Shown here one piece after another: positions 41,646 through 50,119 of a stretch of DNA of 64,000 nucleotides; position 1 is the stretch's first letter, and each line of letters opens with the position of its first letter. The stretch is taken from the NCBI GenBank assembly GCA_036004405.1, contig DASYRM010000113.1, forward strand, positions 1-64,000, read 5' to 3'. This DNA is from DASYRM01 sp036004405 (lineage in GTDB: Bacteria > Acidobacteriota > Vicinamibacteria > Vicinamibacterales > UBA2999). The translations under genes were made by a program, and so were the position numbers. A model generated the notes under the pieces. That model was not told the origin of the DNA and ran no database searches. It worked only from the letters and a program-made list of their open reading frames with translations.

Positions 41646-42625
41646 TGACGACGACGAGCGAACCGATCGACACCAAACCGGCGCTGACCTCGCTGCGCCG
41701 GAAGGACCTGCTGGGCATCGCCGACCTCTCTCCGGAGGAGATCGCCCTCGTGCTCGATACCGCCGAGGCGATGAAGGAAGTGGGCTCGCGTCCCATCAAG
41801 AAAGTGCCCGCGCTCCGGGGCAAGACGGTGGTGAACCTGTTCTTCGAGCCGAGCACGCGCACGCGCACGTCGTTCGAGATTGCCGAGAAGCGCCTCAGCG
41901 CCGACACCCTCAGCGTCGCCATCGGCACGTCGAGCGTCGTGAAGGGCGAGACGCTCGCCGACACCGCGCTCAACCTCGAGGCGATGTCGCCCGACATGAT
42001 CGTGCTGCGGCACTCGTCGTCGGGCGCCTGCCACCTGCTGTCGCGGATCTGCCGCTCGGCCATCGTCAACGCCGGCGACGGGACCAACGAGCACCCGACG
42101 CAGGCGCTGCTCGACGCGCTCACCATCCGGGAACGCAAGGGCCGCCTGCAGGGGCTGAAGGTGGCCATTGTCGGCGACCTGCTGCACAGCCGCGTGCTGC
42201 GCTCGAACATTCACCTGCTCACCAAGATGGGCGCCCATGTCTGGGTGTGCGGGCCGCCAACGCTGATCCCAGCCGAAATGAAGCAGTTCGGCGTCCGCGT
42301 GACGAGCTACGTCGACGAAGCGGTGGCCGACGCGGACGTGGTGATGCTGCTGCGGATTCAGCTCGAACGCATGGAGGGCGCCTACTTTCCCTCGCTGCGC
42401 GAGTACTTCCAGGTGTTCGGCATGACCGAGGCGCGGCTGCGCCTGGCCAGGCCGGACGTGATGATCATGCATCCCGGTCCGATGAACCGGGGGGTCGAGA
42501 TCGCCTCCGAGGTGGCCGACGGCCCCTACTCGGTGATCCTCGACCAGGTGGCCAACGGCGTGGCGGTCCGGATGGCGGTGCTGTACCTGCTCGCCGGCGG
42601 AGCCGAACATGAAGAAGCTGCTTAA
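41645..42625 (+). CDS. pyrB: Aspartate carbamoyltransferase catalytic subunit PyrB
   Basis: A 326-residue transferase making carbamoyl-aspartate from carbamoyl phosphate and aspartate. The carbamoyl-phosphate loop is FFEPSTRTRTSFE, followed by NAGDGTNEHPTQALLDALTI and the aspartate-side motif MHPGPMNRGVEI. I chose the ATG at 41645; GTG at 41642 in the same frame is equally near GGGAGG. It overlaps the pyrR stop by one base and pyrC by 17 bases. No regulatory pyrI gene is present. Confidence 0.95.
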   Translation: MTTTSEPIDTKPALTSLRRKDLLGIADLSPEEIALVLDTAEAMKEVGSRPIKKVPALRGKTVVNLFFEPSTRTRTSFEIAEKRLSADTLSVAIGTSSVVKGETLADTALNLEAMSPDMIVLRHSSSGACHLLSRICRSAIVNAGDGTNEHPTQALLDALTIRERKGRLQGLKVAIVGDLLHSRVLRSNIHLLTKMGAHVWVCGPPTLIPAEMKQFGVRVTSYVDEAVADADVVMLLRIQLERMEGAYFPSLREYFQVFGMTEARLRLARPDVMIMHPGPMNRGVEIASEVADGPYSVILDQVANGVAVRMAVLYLLAGGAEHEEAA

Positions 42626-43928
42626 GGGCGGGCGCGTGGTCGATCCCGTCAACGCGATCGACGGGGCGTTCGACATCCTGATCGTCGATGGTCTGATCGG
42701 CCGCGTCGGCCGCGATCTGCCGGTCGACGGCGCCACCGTCATCGAGGTGCCGGCGGGGCTGGTGTTGTGCCCCGGGCTCATCGACATGCACGTGCACCTG
42801 CGCGAGCCGGGGCAGGAGCACAAGGAAACCGTCGCCACCGGCACCGCCTCGGCCGTGGCCGGCGGGTTCACGGCGGTGGCGTGCATGCCGAACACCAGCC
42901 CGGTGAACGACAGCGCCACGGTGACCGGGCTGATTCTCGCGAAAGCCGCGGCCGCGAACCTGGCGCGCGTGTATCCGATCGGCGCGGTGTCGAAAGGGCA
43001 GAAGGGCGAGCTGCTGGCGGACATCGCCGAGCTCAAGGCCGCTGGCTGCGTGGCCATCACCGACGACGGCCATCCGACCGCCACGGCGCTGCTGCTGCGG
43101 CGCGCGCTCGAATACGCCGGCATGTTCGGCATCCCGGTGGTGGAGCACTGCGAGGATCCGACGCTCAAGGGCGACGGTGTGGCGCACGAGGGCTACCACG
43201 CGTCGCGCCTCGGCCTGCGCGGCATCCCGGGCGCCTGCGAGTCGCTGGGGGTCGAGCGGGGCGTGCTGCTCGCCGAGCTCACGGGGTCGGCGTTTCACGT
43301 CGCGCACATGAGTGCCCGCGGATCCATGCGCGCCGTGCGCAAGGCCAAGGAGGCCGGCATACGGGTGACGTGCGAAGTGGCGCCGCATCACTTCACGCTG
43401 ACCGACGAGGCGCTCGGCGCGCCGGTGCCGTACGACACCAACACCAAGATGAACCCGCCGCTGCGCGAGACCGCCGATCGCGACGCGATGATCCAGGGGA
43501 TTGCCGACGGCACCGTGGACGTGATTGCCACCGACCACGCGCCGCACCATTACGACGAGAAGAAGGTGGAGTTCGACCGCGCGCCGTTCGGCATCGTCGG
43601 GCTCGAGACCGCGGTGCCGCTGACGTTCGATCGGCTCGTGCACGCGGGACACATTTCGCTGCGCCGCATGATCGAGCTGCTGTCGGTGAACCCCGCGCGC
43701 GTGCTGAAGCTGCCGGGCGGGACGCTGTCGGAAGGGGCGGCGGCCGATATCACCGTGCTGGCGCCGGATCTGCCGGTACGAATCGAGGCCGCGAAACTGC
43801 GGTCGCGGTCGAAGAACACGCCGTTCGACGGCTGGGAGCTGCGGGGCGGCGTGGCGGCGACCATCGTTGGCGGGCGCATGGTGTTCGCGAACGAGCAGCT
43901 GTTCGCGTACGTAGAGGCGGGCCTGTAG
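42609..43928 (+). CDS. pyrC: Dihydroorotase PyrC
   Basis: A 439-residue type I zinc dihydroorotase closing carbamoyl-aspartate to dihydroorotate. The metal motif is DMHVHLREPGQEHKET; HVAHMSARGSMRAVR, CEVAPHHFTLTD and ATDHAPHHYDEKK give the remaining His and Asp ligands. The length and motif set match the bacterial class I group that associates with PyrB. The last codons, VEAGL and the TAG stop, fall inside a palindromic intergenic repeat (43911-43936), so the C-terminus has been shaped by that element. Confidence 0.95.
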   Translation: MKKLLKGGRVVDPVNAIDGAFDILIVDGLIGRVGRDLPVDGATVIEVPAGLVLCPGLIDMHVHLREPGQEHKETVATGTASAVAGGFTAVACMPNTSPVNDSATVTGLILAKAAAANLARVYPIGAVSKGQKGELLADIAELKAAGCVAITDDGHPTATALLLRRALEYAGMFGIPVVEHCEDPTLKGDGVAHEGYHASRLGLRGIPGACESLGVERGVLLAELTGSAFHVAHMSARGSMRAVRKAKEAGIRVTCEVAPHHFTLTDEALGAPVPYDTNTKMNPPLRETADRDAMIQGIADGTVDVIATDHAPHHYDEKKVEFDRAPFGIVGLETAVPLTFDRLVHAGHISLRRMIELLSVNPARVLKLPGGTLSEGAAADITVLAPDLPVRIEAAKLRSRSKNTPFDGWELRGGVAATIVGGRMVFANEQLFAYVEAGL

Positions 43929-43936
43929 GCCCGCCT
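43911..43936. repeat. GTAGAGGCG palindromic repeat, copy 3 (over pyrC stop)
   Basis: AGGCGGGCCT-GT-AGGCCCGCCT (43915-43936) is a perfect 10-bp palindrome preceded by GTAG. It differs from copy 2 by matched changes on both arms (ACC/GGT replaced by GCC/GGC). It contains the pyrC stop codon (43926-43928). Confidence 0.8.
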
Positions 43937-43945
43937 GGGGTGTAC

Positions 43946-43987
43946 GTAGAGGCGGACCTTTCCGCGCGAAGGTGGGCAGGTCCGCCT
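43946..43987. repeat. GTAGAGGCG palindromic repeat, copy 4 (interrupted)
   Basis: AGGCGGACCT (43950-43959) and AGGTCCGCCT (43978-43987) are the usual arms, here separated by 18 bases (TTCCGCGCGAAGGTGGGC) instead of 2. It ends 8 bases before the start of the PyrE-like gene, so it could affect that gene's translation. Confidence 0.75.
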
Positions 43988-43995
43988 GGAGACGC

Positions 43996-44616
43996 ATGAG
44001 CAAACGAGAAGAGATACGAGACAAAGCGCTGACGGAACTGCAGAAGCATCACGTGCTGATGCTCGATGGCCACTTCGACTTCGGCAACGGCTACCACGGG
44101 CGCGTCTACCTCAACCCGCATCAGCTCTTCTGCCAGCCGTCCATCATCTGGCGCTTCGCGCAGGACCTGCTCGACGTGCTGCCGGCGGAGCTCCTCGGGC
44201 AGGCCGAGGTCGTGGCCGGCCCGGCGACCGGCGGCGCGCTGCTCGCGCACACGATGGCGGGGTTGCTCGACAGCCGGCGCGCGCTGTCGCGCCCGCCCAT
44301 GCTCTTCGCGCCGTTCCGCCCCGAGGGCTCGGGCAGCCACGGGTTGACGCCGTTCTACGCGCGGCAGATCAAGGGGCGCCGGGTGCTGCTGGTGGACGAC
44401 GTGCGCAACACCGGCCAGACGCTCGTGCGCTGTGCCGAGCTGGTGCGCGCCGCCGGCGGTTCGGTGGTCGCCACCGCGCAGATCTACGACCGGATGGAGA
44501 GCGTCTTCGACGCGGGCGTGCCGAACGTGGCGCTGGCCGAGTACAAGGCGCCGGAGAACCACGAGGCAAGCTCATGCCCGCTGTGCCGCGACGGCGTGCC
44601 GATCACCGCGTTCTGA
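43996..44616 (+). CDS. Orotate phosphoribosyltransferase-like protein (PyrE paralogue)
   Basis: A 206-residue PRTase-fold protein at the end of the pyrR-pyrB-pyrC operon. The N-terminal GHFDFGNGYHGRVYLNPHQLF resembles the substrate hood of orotate phosphoribosyltransferases, shown here as GHFDFGNGYHGRVYLN, and the PRPP loop is VLLVDDVRNTGQTLVRCAEL. A C-terminal SCPLCRDGVP is shared with the second PyrE gene at 58712. Because that gene is the more canonical one, this copy may have a different base specificity or be an alternative enzyme. Confidence 0.8.
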   Translation: MSKREEIRDKALTELQKHHVLMLDGHFDFGNGYHGRVYLNPHQLFCQPSIIWRFAQDLLDVLPAELLGQAEVVAGPATGGALLAHTMAGLLDSRRALSRPPMLFAPFRPEGSGSHGLTPFYARQIKGRRVLLVDDVRNTGQTLVRCAELVRAAGGSVVATAQIYDRMESVFDAGVPNVALAEYKAPENHEASSCPLCRDGVPITAF

Positions 44617-45497
44617 CGGCGGCGTCGCGCCCCGGCCTGCAGGAGCGGCTCGACACCATCTACCGGACGTTCGACCACGTCGATTCCGCGCTCGATCCCG
44701 TCCACATCGTGCGGCGCTACGCCTCGCGCGAGGACCGCGAGATCGTGGGCTTCTGCGCGGCGGCCCTGGCGTTTGGACGCGTCGCGAGCGTGCTGCAGTC
44801 GGTGGAGGCGCTGCTGCGCGTGATGGGCCCGCGGCCGGCGGCGTTCGTGCGCGGGTTCGATCCAGCCGTTCATGGTCCGCCGCTGGCGCCGCTCGTGCAC
44901 CGGTGGATTCGCGGCCGGGATCTCGTGGCGCTCCTGATCGTCCTGCAGCGCATGCTGCGCGAGCACGAGTCGATCGAAGGGTTCTTCCTGGCCGGTGACG
45001 ATGCGTCGGCGCCGGATGTGCACGCGGCGCTCGACTCGTTCTCGACCCGCGCGCTCGCCACGGATCTCACCGCGGCATACGGGCGTCGCCGCCCTGTGCG
45101 GGCTGGCGTCGCGTACTTCTTTCCGCGGCCCTCGGCAGGCAGCGCCTGCAAGCGGCTCAACCTGTTCCTGCGCTGGATGGTGCGCAAGGACGCGATCGAC
45201 ATGGCGGTGTGGACGCGGCTGTCGCCGTCGCGCCTCGTGGTGCCGCTCGACACGCACGTGATCCGCCTCGGACGCTGCCTGCGCCTGACGCGCTACACCA
45301 GCCCCGGGTGGAAGATGGCGGCGGAGATCACCGCGTCGCTGCGCGAGATGGACGCCGCCGATCCGGTGCGTTTCGACTTCTCGCTCTGCCACGTCGGCAT
45401 GATGAACGCCTGCGGCTTCGGTCGCGCACAGCGCGACTCGCAGTGCCCGCTGCGTGGGGCATGCCGGCCCGTGATTCGTCCGAGTCGTAAGGGTTGA
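44574..45497 (+). CDS. TIGR02757/DUF2400 family protein
   Basis: A 307-residue protein of the TIGR02757 family, recognised from DPVHIVRRYASREDREIVGFCAAALAFGRV (seen in part as EDREIVGFCAAALAFGRV), KRLNLFLRWMVRKDAIDMAVW and VPLDTHVIRLGRCLRL, and a final Cys cluster (CGFGRAQRDSQCPLRGAC). The middle has helix-hairpin-helix-like character related to DNA glycosylases (LDTHV echoes their VDTHV), but no catalytic assignment is known. It starts inside the PyrE-like gene, 43 bases before its stop; no later ATG, GTG or TTG suits. Confidence 0.82.
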   Translation: MPAVPRRRADHRVLTAASRPGLQERLDTIYRTFDHVDSALDPVHIVRRYASREDREIVGFCAAALAFGRVASVLQSVEALLRVMGPRPAAFVRGFDPAVHGPPLAPLVHRWIRGRDLVALLIVLQRMLREHESIEGFFLAGDDASAPDVHAALDSFSTRALATDLTAAYGRRRPVRAGVAYFFPRPSAGSACKRLNLFLRWMVRKDAIDMAVWTRLSPSRLVVPLDTHVIRLGRCLRLTRYTSPGWKMAAEITASLREMDAADPVRFDFSLCHVGMMNACGFGRAQRDSQCPLRGACRPVIRPSRKG

Positions 45498-45534
45498 GCT
45501 GGCGTACCCGGTCCTGATCTAGGATCGCGACGCC

Positions 45535-46461
45535 ATGCTGACGACTCGCCGAGCGGCCCACGCCGCACTCGTGTTCGCCGTCTGCGCCGCCGGCTGCGCG
45601 CGGGACGAGTGGCCATCGCCCCCGCCCGTCGACGACGCGAAGTACCGGCAGGAGTACGCCGAGTTCAAGAAGAGCCAGCAGGAGACCGCGCAGTACGCGC
45701 TCCCGATCGTCGGCACGTGGCGGCTGCCGGACGGGGACACGCCGTTCGGGAGCGATCCCGATCTTCCCATCGTGCTGCCGGCGAAGGCGTCACTCGCGCG
45801 CGCGGGTACCTTTCGGCGGACCGGCGACGGAGTGACGGTGATCCCGGCGCCGAACGCACAGCTGCGCCGCGAGGACGGAACGACGGTCACCAGCGCAGCC
45901 CGCGTGGACGAGGGCCCACCACTGGTGATGGGCTCGGTGCATTTCGACGTCTATGGCGCGCCGCCGGACGTGTTCGTCAGCGGTCGTGACGAGAGCGATC
46001 CGGCGCTCGAGGATCTGCACGTCGAGACCTACCCGCTCGATCCGAAGTGGCGCGTGGCCGCGCGATTCGACGCCTTCGAGACGCCGAGGCCGATCCGGAT
46101 TGCGACCACGCAGGGGACTTTCCACGACGCGACGGCCATCGGCCAGCTGGTGTTTCGCCTGAACGGCCAGGAGCATCGCCTTACCGTGCCCGAAGCTGAG
46201 GACGGCGGCAACGGTTCCTTCTTCGTCATGTTCAAGGACGAGACCAACGGCAAGACGACGTTCAGCGGCTATCGAATGCTGTCGGCGCCAGCGGTCAAGA
46301 ACGGCGAGTGGACCGTGCTCGACTTCAACCTGGCGAGCAATCCGCCCTGTGCGTATTCGAAGTTCACGTTGTGCCCGCTCCCACCAAAGGAGAACCGGCT
46401 GGCGACGAAGGTCGAAGCTGGTGTAAAACGGCATCCCACCGCGCGCGGCTACTCAGAGTAG
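45535..46461 (+). CDS. DUF1684 lipoprotein
   Basis: A 308-residue DUF1684 protein. The N-terminus has a signal peptide with a lipobox-like AAGC (Cys21), so it is probably membrane-anchored outside the cytoplasm. Family blocks are YPLDPKWRVAARFDAFE, FVMFKDETNGKTTFSGYRML, LDFNLASNPPCAYSKF and CPLPPKENRLATKVEAGVK, the last two being the most diagnostic. The function of DUF1684 is unknown. It stands alone between the pyrimidine and GntR-ABC genes. Confidence 0.88.
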   Translation: MLTTRRAAHAALVFAVCAAGCARDEWPSPPPVDDAKYRQEYAEFKKSQQETAQYALPIVGTWRLPDGDTPFGSDPDLPIVLPAKASLARAGTFRRTGDGVTVIPAPNAQLRREDGTTVTSAARVDEGPPLVMGSVHFDVYGAPPDVFVSGRDESDPALEDLHVETYPLDPKWRVAARFDAFETPRPIRIATTQGTFHDATAIGQLVFRLNGQEHRLTVPEAEDGGNGSFFVMFKDETNGKTTFSGYRMLSAPAVKNGEWTVLDFNLASNPPCAYSKFTLCPLPPKENRLATKVEAGVKRHPTARGYSE

Positions 46462-46495
46462 GTGTATTCAACGCGCGTCAGCCCGCGCCTGCCGG

Positions 46496-46885
46496 ATGCT
46501 GCCGTTTTCCGTTTCGCTGCGCGAGGGCGTTCCCGTTTACGAGCAGGTGACGTACGCCGTCACGCGCGCCATCGTCAGCGGTCAGCTGCGGCCCGGCGAT
46601 CTGTTTCCGTCCGTGCGTACGCTCAGCCAGGAGCTGAAGATCAATCCCAACACGGCGCACCGGATCGTCGCGGCGCTGGTCGAGCAGGGGCTGCTCGTCG
46701 TGCGACCGGGCATCGGCACCGAGGTGGCGGACGCCAGCCGGCCGCCGACACCAGTTCACCGCGAAGCGATCGAGCAGGACGCCGACCGTCTGACCGTTGC
46801 CGCTCGACGGGCCGGATTGACCCTTCCAGACATTCTTGCGGTCGTTCGCCGTCAATGGGCGCGGCTCACAAACGCGCGCGGGTGA
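46496..46885 (+). CDS. GntR-family transcriptional regulator (YtrA subfamily)
   Basis: A 129-residue regulator with an N-terminal winged helix (VPVYEQVTYAVTRAIVSGQL, RPGDLFPSVRTLSQELKINP, NTAHRIVAALVEQGLLVVRP) and only a short C-terminal helix region for dimerisation, typical of the YtrA subfamily. Such regulators control the ABC transporter genes that follow them, and here the ATPase starts 4 bases after its stop. The ligand is unknown. Confidence 0.9.
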   Translation: MLPFSVSLREGVPVYEQVTYAVTRAIVSGQLRPGDLFPSVRTLSQELKINPNTAHRIVAALVEQGLLVVRPGIGTEVADASRPPTPVHREAIEQDADRLTVAARRAGLTLPDILAVVRRQWARLTNARG

Positions 46886-46889
46886 GGAC

Positions 46890-47792
46890 ATGGCTGACGC
46901 GATCCAGACCCACGGGCTGACCCGGCGATTCGGACGTCATGACGCCGTCGACGGCCTCACCCTGGCGGTGCCGGAAGGAAGTGTCTTTGCACTCATCGGC
47001 CCGAACGGTGCCGGCAAGACCACGACGATCAAGCTGCTGATGAATCTGATCCGCCCGACTGCCGGCGTGGCGCGCGTCCTGGGCACGGACGCCACGCGGC
47101 TGGGCCCGGCGGAACTGGCCCGTATCGGCTACGTGTCTGAAGGTCAGGAGCTGCCGGAGTGGCTCTCTCCAGCGGAGATGCTCCGCTACCTGCGGCCGTT
47201 CTATCCGACCTGGGACGACACGCTGTGCCGCAGGTTGCAGGTGGTCCTCGACCTCACCGCGCGCGACCCGATACGAACGCTCTCGCGCGGCACGCGCATG
47301 AAGGCGTCGCTGCTGGCGTCGCTTGCGTACTGTCCCGAGCTCGTCATCCTCGATGAACCCTTCAGCGGCCTCGACTCGCTGGTCCGCGACGAGTTGATTC
47401 GTGCGCTGCTCGAGCTCTCCGGCGAACGGCCGCGTACCATCCTGGTCTCGTCCCACGACATCGCCGAGGTGGAGCGTCTTGCCGACTGGGTGGGTTTCAT
47501 CGACCGCGGACGCCTGATACTGGCGGAGCGCGTGGACTCGCTGCTGGCGCGGTTTCGCCGGGTCGAGGTCACGACGGACGTCCCGTCGGCCATGCCGATC
47601 ACCGATCGGTGGCTGCTCGAAGGAGCGGCCGGCCGGATGGTTCGCTTCATCGACCTCGATCATTCCTCGCCCGACGCGGCGGCGCGAATTGCGGCGGCGT
47701 TTCCCGGCGCCGCGGTGCACACGTCGCCGCTATCGCTACGAGAGATCTTCGTTACGCTGGCGCGGCGCGCGGCCGGAAAGGCGATGGTATGA
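46890..47792 (+). CDS. ABC transporter ATP-binding protein
   Basis: A 300-residue ATPase subunit. Walker A is GPNGAGKTTTIK, the signature motif is the weak LSRGTRMKASLLASL, and Walker B is ELVILDEPFSGLD, with the switch His in VSSHDIAEV. The C-terminal 80 residues are a regulatory extension common in YtrB/BcrA-like subunits. GAGG precedes the ATG at 46890. It forms an operon with the GntR regulator and the following permease gene, as in cell-envelope stress ABC modules. Confidence 0.92.
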   Translation: MADAIQTHGLTRRFGRHDAVDGLTLAVPEGSVFALIGPNGAGKTTTIKLLMNLIRPTAGVARVLGTDATRLGPAELARIGYVSEGQELPEWLSPAEMLRYLRPFYPTWDDTLCRRLQVVLDLTARDPIRTLSRGTRMKASLLASLAYCPELVILDEPFSGLDSLVRDELIRALLELSGERPRTILVSSHDIAEVERLADWVGFIDRGRLILAERVDSLLARFRRVEVTTDVPSAMPITDRWLLEGAAGRMVRFIDLDHSSPDAAARIAAAFPGAAVHTSPLSLREIFVTLARRAAGKAMV

Positions 47793-47945
47793 GGCTCCTG
47801 AGACACCTGGTGGCGGCCGACGTCCGCTGTCACCGCTGGCTGCTCGTCTCATGGCTCGCGGTGGTCGCCGTCGGCACGGTCGTCGATGGCATCCGACCGC
47901 TCATGGCGCCACGGCAGGCCGCGGATAACCCCCTGATCCTGCTCC
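47789..47945 (+). pseudogene. 5' fragment of the ABC permease gene, out of frame with the rest
   Basis: From the ATG at 47789 (overlapping the ATPase stop) this frame reads MRLLRHLVAADVRCHRWLLV and SWLAVVAVGTVVDGIRPLMA, a normal first membrane helix of an ABC permease, up to ADNPLILLHGLA at about 47950. It then continues as an arginine-rich nonsense frame. The natural continuation (VLLNIAWVLLRIMVV) is in another frame starting near 47946. That frame has a TGA at 47934-47936, so the break lies between about 47937 and 47960. It is a frameshift, a sequence error or a programmed shift. Confidence 0.6.
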
Positions 47946-49460
47946 ATGGTCTTGCTGAACATTGCGTGGGTGCTCCTGCGCATCATGGTCGTGGCGCAGG
48001 TGATTCACACGCACCCTGTTGTCGGCAGCACAGCCTTCTGGCCGACGAGGCCGATTCCCCCGTTGCTGCTGCTGCGCGCCAAAGTCGTCCTGCTGGCCGT
48101 CACCCTGATCGTCGTGCCGGTCGCGGCCGAAGCGCTGTTGATGGCCGCCTACGGCGTGACGTTCGGCGAGCTGCTGCGCGTCGCGGCCGAGACGGCGCTG
48201 TTTGCCACGCTGTGGCTGGCGCTTCTGGCACTGCCCGCGGTCCTGACGCGCACCTTCTCACGCTTCACGCTGGTGTGCTGCGGCGTACTGGCCGCGCTGG
48301 CGTTGTACGTCGCCGTCAGCATCACGATCTCATCGATCGCACCGCCGTCAGCGCCCCCCACTCCACAATTGGTGACGGCCGTCGACTCCACCGGGCTGTT
48401 CGTGTTCGTCACCGGCCTGATCGTCGCGTGCGGGCTCACGTTGACAGCGCAGTACCGCTGGCGGCGCGCTGGTCGCTCGGCCGGCATTGTCGTGGCCAGT
48501 GTCGTGGCCGCAGTGATCGTCGCCGATCGCTGGCCCTGGCCGGTGCTGCGGGCCGAGCCCGAGCTGCCTTCGTGGGCGACGGTGTCGTCCCTGTCACTGT
48601 CGGCAGATGCGGAGGCGATGCGCACGTTTTCGATGACGAGGAACAACGATCAGGCGTGGAAGGGCACGGTCGGAGCGATCGAGGTCGGTCCGCTGCCGTC
48701 CGGGTGGTCGGCGGAGACGGCGCTGCTCGAGGCCACGCTGGAGATCGGGGGCCGCAGGCTGACGAGCGCGTCCGAGCCGTTCCTGACTCCCGCGGCGGCG
48801 TCAGACGGTTCGAGTCTCGCCCGGAACGTGGTGATTCAGCGGCTGTTGGGTGCGGTGCGACTGACCACCGAGACGCCGCCCGGTCCGCCGCGCGGACAGC
48901 TGCTCGTCATCCCGGAAGACGAATTCCAGCGCTATCAGCCGGCGCGGGGCCAGTACCGGGGACGTCACTATGTCCAGCTGGTGCATCACACGGCCGAAGC
49001 CGTGGTGCCGTTGCGCCCCGGAGCTGCTGCCGCGCGCGGCAGCTACCACCTGAACGTCGCCGCGGTGATGCTGAGTAACCGTAGCGCGCGCGTGCGGGTG
49101 CGGGAGTCGAACGCCTCCTCGAGGCTCGATCGCCGCGTTCCGCCCGAGCGCGAATTCTTTGCCGTCAACCGGCGAACCGGCGACGCCTACGCGCTCGGGC
49201 AGGGCGCGGCGCCGATTGGCCTCCTGCCGCGGATGTTCAACGGTGTATCGCTGGGGCAGACCCCAGGCGACCCCGGCTTCGTCACCCGCGTGCTGGACCT
49301 GCAATTCCCACTTCCGTGGCAGGGGGCGGCCGGCGAACCGATTACGCGGGAGTGGCTCGCGAACGCCGAGCTGATCGCCGTCATCAGCACCCGCGAAGGC
49401 GCGCTGGAGCTGCCGCTCGTCGCGCCCGACTTCAGGCTCGACGAGACGGCAGACCGATAG
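47946..49460 (+). CDS. ABC transporter permease, main part (frameshifted gene)
   Basis: A 504-residue frame with about six hydrophobic helices in its first 200 residues (VLLNIAWVLLRIMVVAQVI, LLLLRAKVVLLAVTLIVVPV, LWLALLALPAVL and others) and a soluble C-terminal domain of about 290 residues (YVQLVHHTAEAVV, FFAVNRRTGDAYAL). The ATG at 47946 has no clear ribosome-binding site, and the missing first helix is encoded just upstream in another frame. Together the two pieces would give a normal permease partner for the ATPase. If the break is real, the product starts at the second helix or is not made. Confidence 0.6.
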   Translation: MVLLNIAWVLLRIMVVAQVIHTHPVVGSTAFWPTRPIPPLLLLRAKVVLLAVTLIVVPVAAEALLMAAYGVTFGELLRVAAETALFATLWLALLALPAVLTRTFSRFTLVCCGVLAALALYVAVSITISSIAPPSAPPTPQLVTAVDSTGLFVFVTGLIVACGLTLTAQYRWRRAGRSAGIVVASVVAAVIVADRWPWPVLRAEPELPSWATVSSLSLSADAEAMRTFSMTRNNDQAWKGTVGAIEVGPLPSGWSAETALLEATLEIGGRRLTSASEPFLTPAAASDGSSLARNVVIQRLLGAVRLTTETPPGPPRGQLLVIPEDEFQRYQPARGQYRGRHYVQLVHHTAEAVVPLRPGAAAARGSYHLNVAAVMLSNRSARVRVRESNASSRLDRRVPPEREFFAVNRRTGDAYALGQGAAPIGLLPRMFNGVSLGQTPGDPGFVTRVLDLQFPLPWQGAAGEPITREWLANAELIAVISTREGALELPLVAPDFRLDETADR

Positions 49461-49469
49461 AGACGACCC

Positions 49470-50117
49470 CTACTGCATCTGGAGCCGTGCCATGTTGCTG
49501 GCGAGCAGGCGGTCCTGCTTCGCGCCGGCGCGCGCCTTCAGCAGATGGGGCTGTCTATCCTCTGTCTTCGAGATCAGCGCCAGCGCGAAGGCGATGCCGG
49601 CGTCGTCGGTGCGCAGCGAGGCGCTCTTGAGAATCAGCGCCTGCCCCTCGTGCGGCCGTGTCATGCCCGCGAGGGCGCGCCCGCGATCGGCGAGATCGCT
49701 TGCATAGTGCGCGAGCTCTTCGACCTCGTTGATCGCTTCGAGCGCGTAGCCCAGATCGAAGAGCGCCCGCGCGTCCGTACGCCCGCCCTTGTCTGCCGCG
49801 TCCACGCGTGCGGCCAGCGCGGCCACCAGCCGTTCGGCGAGCGCGCGGTCGCGCGAGGCGTAGAGCACGGCGCGGCGCAGCGTCTCCATCCGCGCCAGCG
49901 TCGGCATGTCGGTCTTCAGGAGCGCCTGGGTGTCGGCGACGACGCGGGTGATGTCGTAATCGCTGCGCGTACCCAACCAGTCCCCGTCCACCCAGGACAG
50001 CGACGCCGTGCTGCCGATGTCGAATACGTGACAGAGGAAGGGCGGACCGGCGAGCGCCGGCGCCGCCAGCGAGAGCACGGCGAGCGCGCACGAGACGACG
50101 AGAGTCTTCTTCGGCAT
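49470..50117 (-). CDS. Hypothetical secreted protein of the ECF-sigma operon
   Basis: A 215-residue protein with a signal peptide (about 1-23, ending APALAG). The mature part begins PPFLCHVFDIGSTASLSW and is otherwise largely alpha-helical (METLRRAVLYASRDRALAERLV, ARALFDLGYALEAINEVEELA). I know no family for it. GGAGGT precedes the ATG at 50117. It is the last gene of the sigma factor, FecR-like and secreted protein series, so it may be the effector or a target of that regulatory unit. Confidence 0.78.
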   Translation of the reverse strand: MPKKTLVVSCALAVLSLAAPALAGPPFLCHVFDIGSTASLSWVDGDWLGTRSDYDITRVVADTQALLKTDMPTLARMETLRRAVLYASRDRALAERLVAALAARVDAADKGGRTDARALFDLGYALEAINEVEELAHYASDLADRGRALAGMTRPHEGQALILKSASLRTDDAGIAFALALISKTEDRQPHLLKARAGAKQDRLLASNMARLQMQ

Positions 50118-50119
50118 GA

